A stretch of DNA of 46,097 bases from Hyphomicrobium sp. (lineage in GTDB: Bacteria; Pseudomonadota; Alphaproteobacteria; Rhizobiales; Hyphomicrobiaceae). This document shows positions 34,966 to 44,323 of the stretch, in pieces (position 1 is the stretch's first letter; each line of letters begins with the position of its first letter). The stretch is taken from NCBI GenBank assembly GCA_002928395.1, contig PEQZ01000007.1, forward strand, positions 1-46,097, written 5' to 3'. The translations under genes were made by a program, and so were the position numbers. Below the pieces are notes generated by a model. It did no database searches. It was not told where the DNA came from and saw only the letters and a program-made list of their open reading frames with translations.

Positions 34966-37338
34966 TTAAGAACCTCGGGCCTGGCGCCGCAGGGCCAACA
35001 GCAGCGTGCTCGCCAGCAGCAGCGCCAGACCGAGCATCAGCCGCAGTTCCGCATCCGTCGCGGTGCGCGGCAGCGGCACGGCCTGCATCAGCTGACTGCC
35101 GGGCCGGGGCTGGCTGGCGGTCGCCACCGCCGTGAAACCGTTGGCCGCGACCTGCACCTGCCGCCGGAGCGGATCGGCATCGGAACCGGCACGCTGGCCG
35201 GTGCCGTTCGGATGCTGTCCCGGCTCCAGAATGTCACGTCCGCCCCTGCCGAGGGCCGGCTTCTCGCCGAAGACCTTGTCGAACTCCCAACCGGCCGGAA
35301 GATTGAGCGGAACGTCGGCCCGCGCCAACCGTGCTCCGTCAGGCCGTGACGGGGTCCGATCGACGGCCACCAGGCTGGTGAGCCGCGAAACCAGTTGATG
35401 CTCGAGCGCCAGCGCGAGAATGTGCCGGTCGGCATCCTCAGGCGTCAGCAGTCGTAGCGAACGCGCCACTTCCCGATCGGCGATCTTCCTCCGCGCCCAC
35501 AGCTTGGACACCCCGTGACCAACGGCGGCATTCTGCAATGGGATCGACACCTTCCACGGCTGCTCGCCGATCATACCGCCGACGTCGATCGAGGCCGGCT
35601 GCGAAGCGTCGCGCGGATCGATTTTTGCAGTCAGGACGAGTGGCTCCCGCCGATAGAGATCGGGCAGGATCTCGGGCGTCATATCGGCCGTGCGTCCGGT
35701 GACCTTTGCCGTCAGACCCGTCACCACCGGACTTTCAAGCTTTTCGTAGAGCGCCCGCATCCGTTCCTCGACCTGTTCGGGTGAACCGATATGCGTGAAT
35801 GTGCCGCGTCCGATCTCGGCTGCCCGGGTCATCAGAAACGTATTTGGCGCCGTGCCGATGCCGACCATGAACACCCGCGATCGGCCCCGGTCGCCGGCGA
35901 TCACGTCCAATAGCTGGTTTTCGTTGCCGATCGCGCCGTCGGTCAGAAACACCACCTGCCGCAGAAACGTGTTGTCCGAACCGCGATTGTCCACCAAGGC
36001 CGCGCGCATCGCCGGCAGCATCTCTGTGCCGCCGCTGGCCTGCAACCGGTCTACGAACCGCTTCGCCTCCCCGAGCTTCTCGGCCGTGGCCGGAACCGCG
36101 CTCGGGTAGAGCACATCGAATGTGTGGTCGAAACGGATCACGTTGAAGCGGTCCTCGGGCTTCAGGCGGCCGAGCGCGTAGAGCAAGCTGGCCTTGGCCT
36201 CGCGGATGGATGTGCCGCCCATCGAGCCGGAGTTGTCGATGACCAGGATCACCTCGCGCGGGCTAGGGGCTGCTTTGGTTTCGGCGACCACTGGCGGTGT
36301 CACGAAGGCGAGGATGTAGTCGCTGTCGCCGACGCGCTCGCGGAAAAGGCCGACAGATGGCGCACTGGCCGCAACCGGCGTCCAGGTGAGCTCGAAGTCA
36401 CGATCGGCGGCAACGGCGCGATCCCTGAGGCGGACCGTTCGCTGGTCCTCGCGCGGGCTTTCGATGTCGACAGCGTGGTGGTGACTTTTGACATCACCCA
36501 AAGCGAACCCCGACGAGAGCGTGACGGCAATGGTGACCGGATTGGTTGGCGCGTGCACTAGGGGGTCGAGAACGGGAGGCTCGATGCGCGGTCGATCAGG
36601 TACGGGATCGGAAACCGCCTGACCCCAGCCTTGACCGCCCGGGACGAGATCGACCACCTGCAACGGAGGAGCCGGGTTGTAGCGGGGGCCGACGACCAGC
36701 GGCAGCCGCAGCGAAAACGTGTCTCCCGACTGCTTGACCGGCTCCTGGTACTCGAACTGGATCACGACCTTTTCGCCTGGACCGATGTTGGCCACCGAGT
36801 TGGTAAAGATGTTCGGCCGTTCCTCCTCCATCAACGCGGCCTTCTGGCCAGCCGCCTTCGCCGCCTCGAATACGCGCTTGGCTTGCTGGCGCTCCTTGAT
36901 TTCAGCCACGACGACCCGCTCGCCGATGACCATCTTGAGGCTGTCGACGGCGGCACCCTCACTCAGTGGATAGACGTAGACCGCCTCGACCCAGCCGTCG
37001 GTGGGATTGTGGAAGATCTGTGAGACGCGACCGCGCACCGTCGGGCCGCTCACCGTGAGGTCGTAATCGGCGCCGAGCCGCGGTGCCTCGACGAAGCGTC
37101 CGTCCTCATTGGCCTTCAGCAGCAGTGCTCCAGATTTCATGTCGCCCGGCGCGACCAGTTTCGTCGTCGGGGATGCGGCCGACCTGGACTGAGTAAGCTC
37201 TGCCAGCACCCTGTTCGGCCACGCCCCGGCCAGCACCGCCCCAATTGCGACAACAATCGCAAGCCAGAAATGCGGGCCGAACTGAGCGATGCGCCTCCCG
37301 ACCGCGCGAACAGCTGGGATTTGAAGAGTTGGAAGCAT
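34966..37338 (-). CDS. VIT and VWA domain sortase substrate protein
   Basis: A 790-residue envelope protein: the dedicated target of the neighbouring sortase. A signal peptide lies at residues 20-45 (FWLAIVVAIGAVLAGAW). A VIT domain (about 70-190; VSQIFHNPTDGWVEAVYVYPL, VVIQFEYQEPVKQ) and a von Willebrand A domain follow, with MIDAS motif VIDNSGSMGG near residue 367 and VVFLTDGAIGNE. The C-terminus has LPRTA (about residue 755), a hydrophobic helix (LMLGLALLLASTLLLAL) and RRQAR, the three-part sorting signal. The ATG at 37338 has AAGGAG eight bases upstream; the frame continues 76 codons further but that part is Arg-rich. The plan matches the TIGR 'marine proteobacterial sortase target' family. 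Confidence 0.92.
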   Translation of the reverse strand: MLPTLQIPAVRAVGRRIAQFGPHFWLAIVVAIGAVLAGAWPNRVLAELTQSRSAASPTTKLVAPGDMKSGALLLKANEDGRFVEAPRLGADYDLTVSGPTVRGRVSQIFHNPTDGWVEAVYVYPLSEGAAVDSLKMVIGERVVVAEIKERQQAKRVFEAAKAAGQKAALMEEERPNIFTNSVANIGPGEKVVIQFEYQEPVKQSGDTFSLRLPLVVGPRYNPAPPLQVVDLVPGGQGWGQAVSDPVPDRPRIEPPVLDPLVHAPTNPVTIAVTLSSGFALGDVKSHHHAVDIESPREDQRTVRLRDRAVAADRDFELTWTPVAASAPSVGLFRERVGDSDYILAFVTPPVVAETKAAPSPREVILVIDNSGSMGGTSIREAKASLLYALGRLKPEDRFNVIRFDHTFDVLYPSAVPATAEKLGEAKRFVDRLQASGGTEMLPAMRAALVDNRGSDNTFLRQVVFLTDGAIGNENQLLDVIAGDRGRSRVFMVGIGTAPNTFLMTRAAEIGRGTFTHIGSPEQVEERMRALYEKLESPVVTGLTAKVTGRTADMTPEILPDLYRREPLVLTAKIDPRDASQPASIDVGGMIGEQPWKVSIPLQNAAVGHGVSKLWARRKIADREVARSLRLLTPEDADRHILALALEHQLVSRLTSLVAVDRTPSRPDGARLARADVPLNLPAGWEFDKVFGEKPALGRGGRDILEPGQHPNGTGQRAGSDADPLRRQVQVAANGFTAVATASQPRPGSQLMQAVPLPRTATDAELRLMLGLALLLASTLLLALRRQARGS

Positions 37339-37558
37339 ATTGTTCACTCCTTGGGTGTCAGGGCCTCCGGTTCCCTGGTGGCCGTTCCGATGACGCCTGA
37401 TTGCCTCGGAGAAAACGATGGTCTTGATTGGCTTTGTTCGGCACGCCCGCGCCCGGATGCGCCTTGCGTGTCCGGTTTTCGTGCGGAGATGTACGGGTGC
37501 GTGCGCAGGATCACCCGATAGCCCGCGCTCCTTTGTCCCCGGGACGAGAGGCTGAACG
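37339..37558. promoter_or_regulatory. Divergent promoter region, sortase operon / HTH regulator
   Basis: A 220-base region between the minus-strand sortase-substrate gene and the plus-strand HTH protein. It should contain both promoters and is the natural place for an operator if the HTH protein regulates the sortase pair. I saw no clear palindromic operator. Confidence 0.35.
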
Positions 37559-38359
37559 ATGCCCACCGAACAGCCCCTGAATACGGACGACAGCCGCGCC
37601 GTCGCAACGCGGGTGCGCGAGGAGATTGCCCGTAAGCGCTGGTCGCGCCAGCAACTCGCAGATCACGCTCGTATCAGCATTTCGACGCTGGAGAAGGCGC
37701 TGTCCGGACGCCGCCCCTTCACGCTCGCGACGACAGTCCGCATCGAGCAGGCGCTCGGAATGTCGCTGCGCGCGAACGTGTCTGGATCGCCCAACGGCGT
37801 GCATCCAGGCCGACCGGCGGCGGGACAGGTTACGGGCGTGGCACCGGACGAGCTCGGCAACTATTCGCGGTCGGCCGTGGCATGGATAGAGGGTGCCTAT
37901 CTGACCCTGAGACCTTCGTTCGGTGAACCAGGTGCGATCTATGCCTACCGCACCGAAATCGGCTGGGACGACGCAACCTCGATCCTGAGGTTTCGCGAAT
38001 CCGACCGGCTCGACGCAGCCTTCACTCAGTTCGGTCAGGTATCGATGCCGAACCAGTCGGGCCACATCTATCTCGTGACGAACCGCCACGGCCAGTATCG
38101 TCTGATCGTCGCGTCGCGGCCGACGATCACGGGGGAAATGTACGGCATCCTGACCACTCTTCAGGCCGGTCGCGGTTCGCAGCTCACGCCGGTCTCGACA
38201 CCGATTGCACTCGTTCCTTTAAAGCCGCAGGGCCCAGCCGCAGCGCTGAAAGAGATTGCCTTCGGGCGGATCGGACGGGGACACGCCTGCCACGGAACCT
38301 ATGGCCAAATCCTGCGGCGGGTAATGGACGAGCACTTCGCGCTGCTCTTGCCGACTTGA
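37559..38359 (+). CDS. XRE-family HTH transcriptional regulator with C-terminal sensor-like domain
   Basis: A 266-residue DNA-binding protein. The N-terminal helix-turn-helix spans about residues 16-70 (WSRQQLADHARISISTLEKALSGRRPFTLATTVRIEQALG), a typical XRE/lambda-repressor pattern. The C-terminal 170 residues form an unrecognised domain with IEGAYLTLRPSFGEPGAIYAYRTEIGW and SGHIYLVTNRHGQYRLIVASRP, possibly a ligand- or signal-binding beta-domain. A GAGAGG ribosome binding site precedes the ATG. It is divergent from the sortase substrate gene, so a role in its regulation is plausible but not shown. Confidence 0.82.
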   Translation: MPTEQPLNTDDSRAVATRVREEIARKRWSRQQLADHARISISTLEKALSGRRPFTLATTVRIEQALGMSLRANVSGSPNGVHPGRPAAGQVTGVAPDELGNYSRSAVAWIEGAYLTLRPSFGEPGAIYAYRTEIGWDDATSILRFRESDRLDAAFTQFGQVSMPNQSGHIYLVTNRHGQYRLIVASRPTITGEMYGILTTLQAGRGSQLTPVSTPIALVPLKPQGPAAALKEIAFGRIGRGHACHGTYGQILRRVMDEHFALLLPT

Positions 38360-38379
38360 CGCCGGGTGCCGATCGGCCG

Positions 38380-38868
38380 CTATTTCGCGAGTGCGGCGTC
38401 AAGCTTGCGGAACATATAGCTCCACTTCTGGCCCTGGATCTCGACCAGCAACTTCATACGTGCCTTGAGCTCGATCAGGAGCCCGCAATCCGGTGTCTTC
38501 GCCGCCGCGCCGTCCTGCCCCAGCGTCGAGATCTGCTCGAGCAACTCAGACGATTTGGCTTCGAAGCCCGCGATGGTCTCGTCCTTCACCAGCGGCGCGC
38601 CTTCGCTCATGAACTGGTCGTGGGTCCAGCCGCGCTTATCCTTGAGGCTCTTCAGGCGCTCCTGGAAGTCGGGCTTGTTCTTTTGGTTGAGGTCGCGCAA
38701 CGATGCCGCCGCCTCGTCCACGACCGCCTCGAAATCGGATTTCGAGCAGGCTGGCCCTGCGGGCGACTGAGCAAGCGCCGGACCGGCGAAAGCGGCGGCA
38801 AGATAGCCGATGGCGATCACGCCGATCGTGCGCGACAGCCGTCCCCCTGATCGTCCTCGTACTCCCAT
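38380..38868 (-). CDS. Secreted hypothetical protein, 162 aa
   Basis: Unknown function. A basic N-terminus and hydrophobic segment (TIGVIAIGYLAAAFAGPALA) form a signal peptide with a cut after ALAQ. The mature domain is mostly helical and charged, with one Cys near each end (PACSKSDFE and TPDCGLLIELKARM), suggesting a disulfide-closed helical bundle. It ends convergently, 20 bases from the HTH gene. No domain recognised; it is likely periplasmic. Confidence 0.7.
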   Translation of the reverse strand: MGVRGRSGGRLSRTIGVIAIGYLAAAFAGPALAQSPAGPACSKSDFEAVVDEAAASLRDLNQKNKPDFQERLKSLKDKRGWTHDQFMSEGAPLVKDETIAGFEAKSSELLEQISTLGQDGAAAKTPDCGLLIELKARMKLLVEIQGQKWSYMFRKLDAALAK

Positions 38869-38966
38869 GATCCACTCCTACCGGTCCGCGACAGAAGCCG
38901 CAAGCGGGGCGGTTTCTGCACTGCAGCACAACCGGCCGTCCCGTGCGATGGGCAAGGAAGCGTTCT

Positions 38967-41216
38967 TCAGAACCCAGGTCCGAACTTGTTGGCACGCGGG
39001 AAGCCCTTTGGCGCAATGCGCCCGGCTTGCGCGCGCTCCCCCACCCACTCCTTGAGCTCGGCCCACGGCAGCGTGAAGGTCCGACCGGCACTGTCGAGCC
39101 AGGTCAGCCCTTCGGACTTCTTGAAAACGCGCACGTCCGATAGGGCACCGTCCTTGATCCGTTGCAGAATGACGCCCTTGCCGCGTGTCATCTCATTCAA
39201 TTCGACGAGTGGGAACACCAGCATCTTGCGGTTATCCCCTATGGTCGCGACGTGGTCACCGTCGACGGGTACGCAGACCCGCGCCTCTTCGGGCTCTGAG
39301 ATGTTGAGCACCTGCTTTCCTTTGCGCGTGGACGCGATGAGCTCGGTCTCTGCCACCACGAAGCCGTAGCCGCCGGTCGAGGCCACCAACAGCTTGCGTT
39401 CCGGGTCGTGGACGAAGATCTCGACAAAGTCGTGGTTCTCCTCGAGATCGACCATCAATCGCACGGGCTCGCCGTGGCCGCGTCCGCCCGGCATCTGGCT
39501 CGCCTCCAGCGTGAAGAACTTCCCGTTGGTCGCGAACACGATGAGCTTGTCGGTGGTCGAGGCCTTGACCGCACGCTTCAATGCGTCGCCTTGCTTGAAC
39601 TCCAGCTTGGAGAGGTCGTCGGGATGGCCCTTCATGGCTCGGATCCAGCCCTTCTCGGACAGGATGATGGTCACCGGCTCCTTCTCGATGAAGGCCGAAT
39701 CGAGGTCGATGTCGATCTCGGGTGCGGCTGCGAAGGTGGTGCGGCGGCGGCCCAGATCGGTCTTCTTCGAGAAGCGCTCGCGGGTCGCCTTGACCTCGTC
39801 GGAAATCTTCTCCCATTGCAGATCGTGGGAGGCCACCAGCGCCTTCAAGTGGCGCTGCTCGCCCGCCAGCTTATCGTGCTCAGCGCGGATCTCGACCTCT
39901 TCCAGTCGCGACAGCGACTTCAGCCTGAGGTTCAAAATGGCCTCGGCCTGCACATCGGTCAGCTTGAATTTGGCGATCAGCGCGGCCTTCGGCTCGTCCT
40001 CGAAACGGACGATGCGGATGACTTCCTCGATGTTGAGGAAGGCGATCAGATAGCCGTCCAGCACCTCGAGCCGATGCGCGATCTTCGTCAGGCGATGTGC
40101 GGTACGTTTGACGAGTACGTCAATCCGGTGCTCGAGCCACTGCCAAAGCACGTCCTTGAGGCTCAGCACATTCGGGATCTGGCCCGCCGACAGGACGTTC
40201 ATGTTGAGGCCGAAGCGCAATTCAAGCTCCGTGACCCGGAACAGGCTCTCCATCAGCACGACGGGGTCGACGGCTCGGGTCTTCGGCTCCAGCACCAGCC
40301 GGATTTCCTCGGCACTCTCATCGCGCACGTCACCCAGCAGCGGCAGCTTCTTCTCCGAAAGCAACTCGGCAATGCGCTCCACCAGCTTCGCCTTCTGCAC
40401 CTGGTAGGGCACCTCGGTGACGACGATCTGATAGCCGCCACGGCCAGTATCCTCCTTGGTCCAGCGGGCCCGCAGCCGAACCCCCCCGCGGCCGGTGCGA
40501 TAGGCCTCCAGGATCTGCTCGCGCGGTTCGACGATGATGCCGCCGGTCGGGAAATCCGGCCCTGGAACCAGCTCGACCAGCCTCTCGATCGTGGCATTGG
40601 GGTGCTTGATCAGGTGCAGCAGTGCCGCGCAAAGTTCGTCGGCATTGTGCGGCGGGATATTGGTCGCCATGCCGACCGCGATGCCCGACGAGCCGTTGGC
40701 GAGCAGGTTCGGGAACGCCGCCGGCAGCACCACCGGTTCTTCGACGCGGCCATCGTAGTTCGGGCGGAAGTCGACGCACTCTTCGTCGATCCCTTCGAGC
40801 AAGGCCGAAGCGACCTCGGTCATGCGGGCTTCGGTGTAGCGCTCAGCGGCGGGATTATCGCCGTCGATGTTGCCGAAATTTCCCTGCCCGTCGACCAGCG
40901 GGTAGCGCACGGCGAAGTCCTGCGCCAGCCGTGCCAGCGCGTCGTAGATCGCCTGGTTGCCGTGCGGATGATAGTCACCCATCACTTGGCCGACGATCTT
41001 CGCACACTTGAGAAAACCACCGGCGGGATCGAGCTTCAGCTCGCGCATGGCGTAGATGATGCGGCGATGCACGGGCTTGAGACCGTCGCGAACGTCGGGC
41101 AACGCGCGGCCCATGATGGTCGACAGCGCGTAGGCGAGGTATCGCTCCTCGAGGGCATCCTTGAGGGCCACGGGCTCGATGGGGCCCTGGCCGGGAAGAA
41201 TCGGTTTTGTGCTCAT
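38967..41216 (-). CDS. parC: DNA topoisomerase IV subunit A
   Basis: The 749-residue breakage-reunion subunit of topoisomerase IV, which with ParE decatenates daughter chromosomes. The N-terminal region shows [27 protein letters not shown] and the active-site tyrosine Tyr127 in AERYTEARM. The C-terminal part forms the DNA-wrapping beta-propeller region ([43 protein letters not shown]). ParC rather than GyrA is supported by the length and the recO/era neighbourhood. In the helix of the quinolone-determining region the sequence is [12 protein letters not shown], with Asn87 and Gln88 where E. coli ParC has Asp79 and Ser80. The start at 41216 omits an upstream extension. Confidence 0.93.
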   Translation of the reverse strand: MSTKPILPGQGPIEPVALKDALEERYLAYALSTIMGRALPDVRDGLKPVHRRIIYAMRELKLDPAGGFLKCAKIVGQVMGDYHPHGNQAIYDALARLAQDFAVRYPLVDGQGNFGNIDGDNPAAERYTEARMTEVASALLEGIDEECVDFRPNYDGRVEEPVVLPAAFPNLLANGSSGIAVGMATNIPPHNADELCAALLHLIKHPNATIERLVELVPGPDFPTGGIIVEPREQILEAYRTGRGGVRLRARWTKEDTGRGGYQIVVTEVPYQVQKAKLVERIAELLSEKKLPLLGDVRDESAEEIRLVLEPKTRAVDPVVLMESLFRVTELELRFGLNMNVLSAGQIPNVLSLKDVLWQWLEHRIDVLVKRTAHRLTKIAHRLEVLDGYLIAFLNIEEVIRIVRFEDEPKAALIAKFKLTDVQAEAILNLRLKSLSRLEEVEIRAEHDKLAGEQRHLKALVASHDLQWEKISDEVKATRERFSKKTDLGRRRTTFAAAPEIDIDLDSAFIEKEPVTIILSEKGWIRAMKGHPDDLSKLEFKQGDALKRAVKASTTDKLIVFATNGKFFTLEASQMPGGRGHGEPVRLMVDLEENHDFVEIFVHDPERKLLVASTGGYGFVVAETELIASTRKGKQVLNISEPEEARVCVPVDGDHVATIGDNRKMLVFPLVELNEMTRGKGVILQRIKDGALSDVRVFKKSEGLTWLDSAGRTFTLPWAELKEWVGERAQAGRIAPKGFPRANKFGPGF

Positions 41217-41358
41217 GGGCCATGGGTTACTGCGCTCGCGCCCGTCACTCAAGTGCCGGAAGGACACGAGTTGCAGAAACACACAGGAGAGCCGCGATTT
41301 CGCCGTTCAGTTGGCCTATCCAATTCCAGATCACAAACCTCGAGCCAAATCCAACAGC

Positions 41359-42084
41359 ATGACACCCCCATTGCCGGATATCCCACAGGTCGAAATCGCG
41401 ATCGTCGAGATGACCAACGCCTTCCGCCGCGAGAACAAGCTCGGCGAGGTCAAAATCAACGCCAACCTCTCGAAAGCGGCGCGAGATTATGCCGCCTACC
41501 TGGCGCGCACCAACACGTTCTCGCACACCGCCGACGGCCGCGAGCCGGCCGAGCGTGCCCAGCGCGCGGGCTACTTGCATTGTCAGATCGCCGAGAACCT
41601 GGCTTCGAACCTGGATAGCCGAGGGTTTCAATCTTCCGCTCTTGCCAGCCAGGCGGTGGAAGGCTGGAAGAACTCGCCGGGCCATCGCAAGAACATGCTG
41701 GCCCAGCACGTCGTCGAGATCGGTGTTGCGGTCGTAAGGGCGCCCGACAAGGACCCGAAGTTCCTCTCGGTGCAGTTGTTCGGCCGGCCAAAAGAGCTCG
41801 CCTACGAATTCAAGATCTCCAACGTGTCCGACGTGAAGGTGTCTTACGCCTTTGGTGGCACGGCGCACGAGATCGCTCCGGGCTATGCCGTGACCCATTC
41901 GGCGTGTCTGCCCGGCGAGATCGTCATCGAGCTGCAGCAAGGCATGGCAAGACCCGGATCGGTAACGTCGCGGTACGACGCCCGCAACGGACAGGTCTAT
42001 ACGTTGAAACCTGGACCCCAGGGCACGCTGGCGCTGGACATCAGCGGCCCTGCCGCGGGCCAGCCGGCGGCAATGCCGAAGTAG
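41359..42084 (+). CDS. CAP/SCP-domain protein
   Basis: A 241-residue protein with a CAP (cysteine-rich secretory, SCP/PR-1) domain at about residues 10-135. Typical motifs are FRRENKLGEVKINANLSKAARDYAAYLARTNTFSHTADGREPAERAQRAGY (with the conserved His) and AVEGWKNSPGHRKNMLAQHVVEIGVAV (the G-H-R-x-N-M loop). The C-terminal 90 residues form a further beta-rich part (YAFGGTAHEIAPGYAVTHSACLPGEIVIEL). Bacterial CAP proteins are usually exported, but no signal peptide is evident from this ATG; an unrecognised upstream start is possible. Function of bacterial CAP domains is generally unclear. It ends four bases from recO, convergently. Confidence 0.8.
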   Translation: MTPPLPDIPQVEIAIVEMTNAFRRENKLGEVKINANLSKAARDYAAYLARTNTFSHTADGREPAERAQRAGYLHCQIAENLASNLDSRGFQSSALASQAVEGWKNSPGHRKNMLAQHVVEIGVAVVRAPDKDPKFLSVQLFGRPKELAYEFKISNVSDVKVSYAFGGTAHEIAPGYAVTHSACLPGEIVIELQQGMARPGSVTSRYDARNGQVYTLKPGPQGTLALDISGPAAGQPAAMPK

Positions 42085-42087
42085 CCA

Positions 42088-42822
42088 TCACAACGCGGGC
42101 CCCAGGCGCTTCACGAGTTCTGCCAAACGGCGGCGCACCTCCGGCATTTCGTCTCCATGGGGTATGAAGATTCGGTCCTCCAGGAACCGCCCGGTGAGTG
42201 CGAGACCGTCGTCCACGTCACCTGGCAAGACGGCATTGTGGCGGCCTGAGACCAGGAACCCCGGCAGCCGCAACAGTCGGTCCTTGTAGGGCTCCCCGGC
42301 CGAGGCCGAAACGGCACGTCCCGACTTGGGCGACACATAAATCAACTGATCGTTGCCGCCGGTTGCAGCGCAACAGGTGAGATCGAGACCGAAGCCGAGA
42401 TCTTCGAGCAACGCCAGTTCCCAGCGCACGTAGAGCGCGGGCCAGACGCCTGGATCATCGAGAAATCCGAGCACGAACAGCGTGATCTCGTAAAGGCCCG
42501 GATGCGGATCCCGCTCTGGCAGCAGGCGTGCCAGCGTACAAAGCGAACTCAGGCCCGACAGCGCCATCTGATCATCCATGGCGGCAGCCGCATAACCCCG
42601 GCGGAGATCGACCGTGATGTGCCCAAGCTGATCGGAGAGCCGCGCTTTCCATGTCGCATCGACGTGATTGCCGATCTGCAGCACAGGGCGCAGCTTGCGC
42701 GAGCGGCCGCCATGCACAAGTCCCAAATGCCGGCCATGGCTTCGGGTCAACACTTCGGCCACGGCCGCCGTCTCGCCGTGCGGCCGCACCGATAGCACGA
42801 TCGCCTCGTCAGTCCATTCCAT
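42088..42822 (-). CDS. recO: DNA repair protein RecO
   Basis: A 244-residue recombination mediator that loads RecA at gaps with RecR. The N-terminal OB-fold has MEWTDEAIVLSVRPHGETAAVAEVLTRSHGRHLGLVHGG (typical RecO opening). The helical C-terminal domain has ALYVRWELALLEDLGFGLDLTCCAATGG, with a reduced cysteine motif. The length matches the alphaproteobacterial family. It belongs to the lepB-rnc-era-recO chain, but here a small secreted-protein gene and a repeat element separate it from era. Confidence 0.93.
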   Translation of the reverse strand: MEWTDEAIVLSVRPHGETAAVAEVLTRSHGRHLGLVHGGRSRKLRPVLQIGNHVDATWKARLSDQLGHITVDLRRGYAAAAMDDQMALSGLSSLCTLARLLPERDPHPGLYEITLFVLGFLDDPGVWPALYVRWELALLEDLGFGLDLTCCAATGGNDQLIYVSPKSGRAVSASAGEPYKDRLLRLPGFLVSGRHNAVLPGDVDDGLALTGRFLEDRIFIPHGDEMPEVRRRLAELVKRLGPAL

Positions 42823-42899
42823 CGCATCGTCCGTTGGGGCCGGAAGGTTGGAGCCGAAATCATTGCCATGACAACGACGCGGATTTCTCGATCATCGCG

Positions 42900-42960
42900 C
42901 GAGTGGCCCGTCGCGCCCAAATCGCATCATGGCCGCGACCCGGTTCGATTTTGGCGCGAC
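42900..42960. repeat. REP-like element, copy 2 (truncated)
   Basis: About 61 bases nearly identical to 17609-17669. It begins CGAGTGGCCCGTCGCGCC, continues with the same CATCATGGCCGCGACC centre, and ends CGATTTTGGCGCGAC; only two or three substitutions are visible. The outer right arm (GGGCCACTCG) of copy 1 is missing. It lies between recO and the small secreted-protein gene. Confidence 0.75.
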
Positions 42961-42966
42961 GCGACA

Positions 42967-43326
42967 TTAGATCGCGATCGGCTTTTCCTTGGTTCGGATA
43001 CCGCGGCGCGGCACCGGAGGCGCGGCCTGCGAGATCGTGCACGGCTCGGCGCGAGCGATACAATCGAACTGCCCCGTCGCGATCCGTGCGCATTTCAGGA
43101 TTTTGTTGGAGGCGAGCCGCCAACTGGGGTTCTGGGCGCCGGCAGACTTCGCATTCGCGACCCAGGCGCTGAGTGCCTTTCGCTTCGATCCCGGCTCACT
43201 CACGTCGGTTGCCAGCCCGCTCGAGACGGGCGCCTTGCAGACCCGAACAGCCGCGGCCGCGTCCGGCGCCGCCATGCCCACGACGGCGACTGCGACCGAC
43301 AACCCCAACGCCACCCGCAAGGTCAT
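42967..43326 (-). CDS. Small secreted hypothetical protein, about 119 aa
   Basis: Unknown function. From the ATG at 43326 (AGGAG about 11 bases upstream) a signal peptide is evident (VALGLSVAVAVVGMAAPDAAAA, cut near AAAAV). The mature part of about 90 residues has four cysteines (VCKAP, LKCARI, DCIARAEPC), suggesting two disulfides, and a Trp-containing segment AQNPSWRLASNKIL. A GTG nine codons upstream is an alternative start abutting the era stop. It is probably periplasmic. It may be co-transcribed with era. Confidence 0.68.
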   Translation of the reverse strand: MTLRVALGLSVAVAVVGMAAPDAAAAVRVCKAPVSSGLATDVSEPGSKRKALSAWVANAKSAGAQNPSWRLASNKILKCARIATGQFDCIARAEPCTISQAAPPVPRRGIRTKEKPIAI

Positions 43327-43354
43327 GGATTGGTGTGCTCCTACTTTGGCCACG

Positions 43355-44323
43355 TCACGTCTCGTCCTTTGGATATTCGAGCCCCATCTCGCGATAGCGC
43401 TCCGGATCGCTACCCCAATTCTCGCGCACTTTGACGAATAGAAAAAGATGAATTGGGCGCTCGAAGCTCAGCGCCATGTCGCGCCGCGCTTCCGTCGAGA
43501 TCTGCTTGATGGCCTGCCCTCCCTTGCCGAGCACGATGCTGCGCTGGCCGTCGCGTTCGACGAAGATCGTCTGCTCGATGCGCGTCGAGCCGTCCTTGCG
43601 ATCTTGCCAACTCGTCGTCTCGACGGTGGTCGCGTAGGGCAATTCGTCGTGCAGATACTTGTAGATTTTCTCGCGCGTGATCTCTGCCGCGAACAGCCGC
43701 ATGGGCGCGTCTGTCACGTCGTCCTCGTCGTAGTGCCATGGTCCAGGCGGCACCACCGTCGCCAAATACTGCTTCACGTCCAAGACCCCGCTCGCGGACA
43801 GTGCGGAAATCATGAACACGCGTTCGAAACTCCCAGCCTTGACGAGTTCAGCTGCCAGTCCGAGCAGGTTTTCCTTATTGTCGACCCGGTCGACCTTGTT
43901 CAACACGGCAATTCGCTGACGGCCCGGAGCAGTCCCAAGCTTCTCGAGTATGCGCATGGCATCCTCATCGAGGCCGCGCGCCGCATCGATCAGGAACAGC
44001 ACGGCGTCGGCGTCGCCCGCACCAGCCCAGGCTGCCTCGACCATCGCCCGGTCGAGCCGGCGCTTTGGCCTGAAGATGCCGGGTGTATCGATGAACACCA
44101 GCTGGCTCTGGCCCTCGATGGCGATGCCGCGCACGGGTACACGGGTGGTCTGTACCTTCTGCGAGACTATGGCGACCTTGCTGCCGACCAGCGCGTTGAT
44201 GAGCGTCGACTTGCCGGCATTCGGTGCCCCGAGGATCGCGATGAAGCCGCAGCGGCGGTCGGCCGGTTGCGGGTTTTCCACCCGAGGCGTCATCACATCG
44301 TCGGTCGTTTCCGGCTCAATCAT
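43355..44323 (-). CDS. era: GTPase Era
   Basis: Essential ribosome-assembly GTPase binding the 3' end of 16S rRNA; 322 residues. All GTPase motifs are present: G1 GAPNAGKST, G3 DTPG, G4 NKVD, and G5 region MISALSASG. The C-terminal KH RNA-binding domain contains VFVERDGQRSIVLGKGGQAIKQISTEAR with the GxxG loop. An N-terminal extension of about 25 polar residues precedes the G domain. The start overlaps the rnc stop by eight bases, the usual lepB-rnc-era coupling. Confidence 0.95.
   Translation of the reverse strand: MIEPETTDDVMTPRVENPQPADRRCGFIAILGAPNAGKSTLINALVGSKVAIVSQKVQTTRVPVRGIAIEGQSQLVFIDTPGIFRPKRRLDRAMVEAAWAGAGDADAVLFLIDAARGLDEDAMRILEKLGTAPGRQRIAVLNKVDRVDNKENLLGLAAELVKAGSFERVFMISALSASGVLDVKQYLATVVPPGPWHYDEDDVTDAPMRLFAAEITREKIYKYLHDELPYATTVETTSWQDRKDGSTRIEQTIFVERDGQRSIVLGKGGQAIKQISTEARRDMALSFERPIHLFLFVKVRENWGSDPERYREMGLEYPKDET

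Noticed and set aside
39408-41618. 736-codon plus-strand ORF opposite parC
   Set aside because: It is antisense to a full-length parC with intact motifs, and has the composition of a GC-rich shadow frame with no domain.
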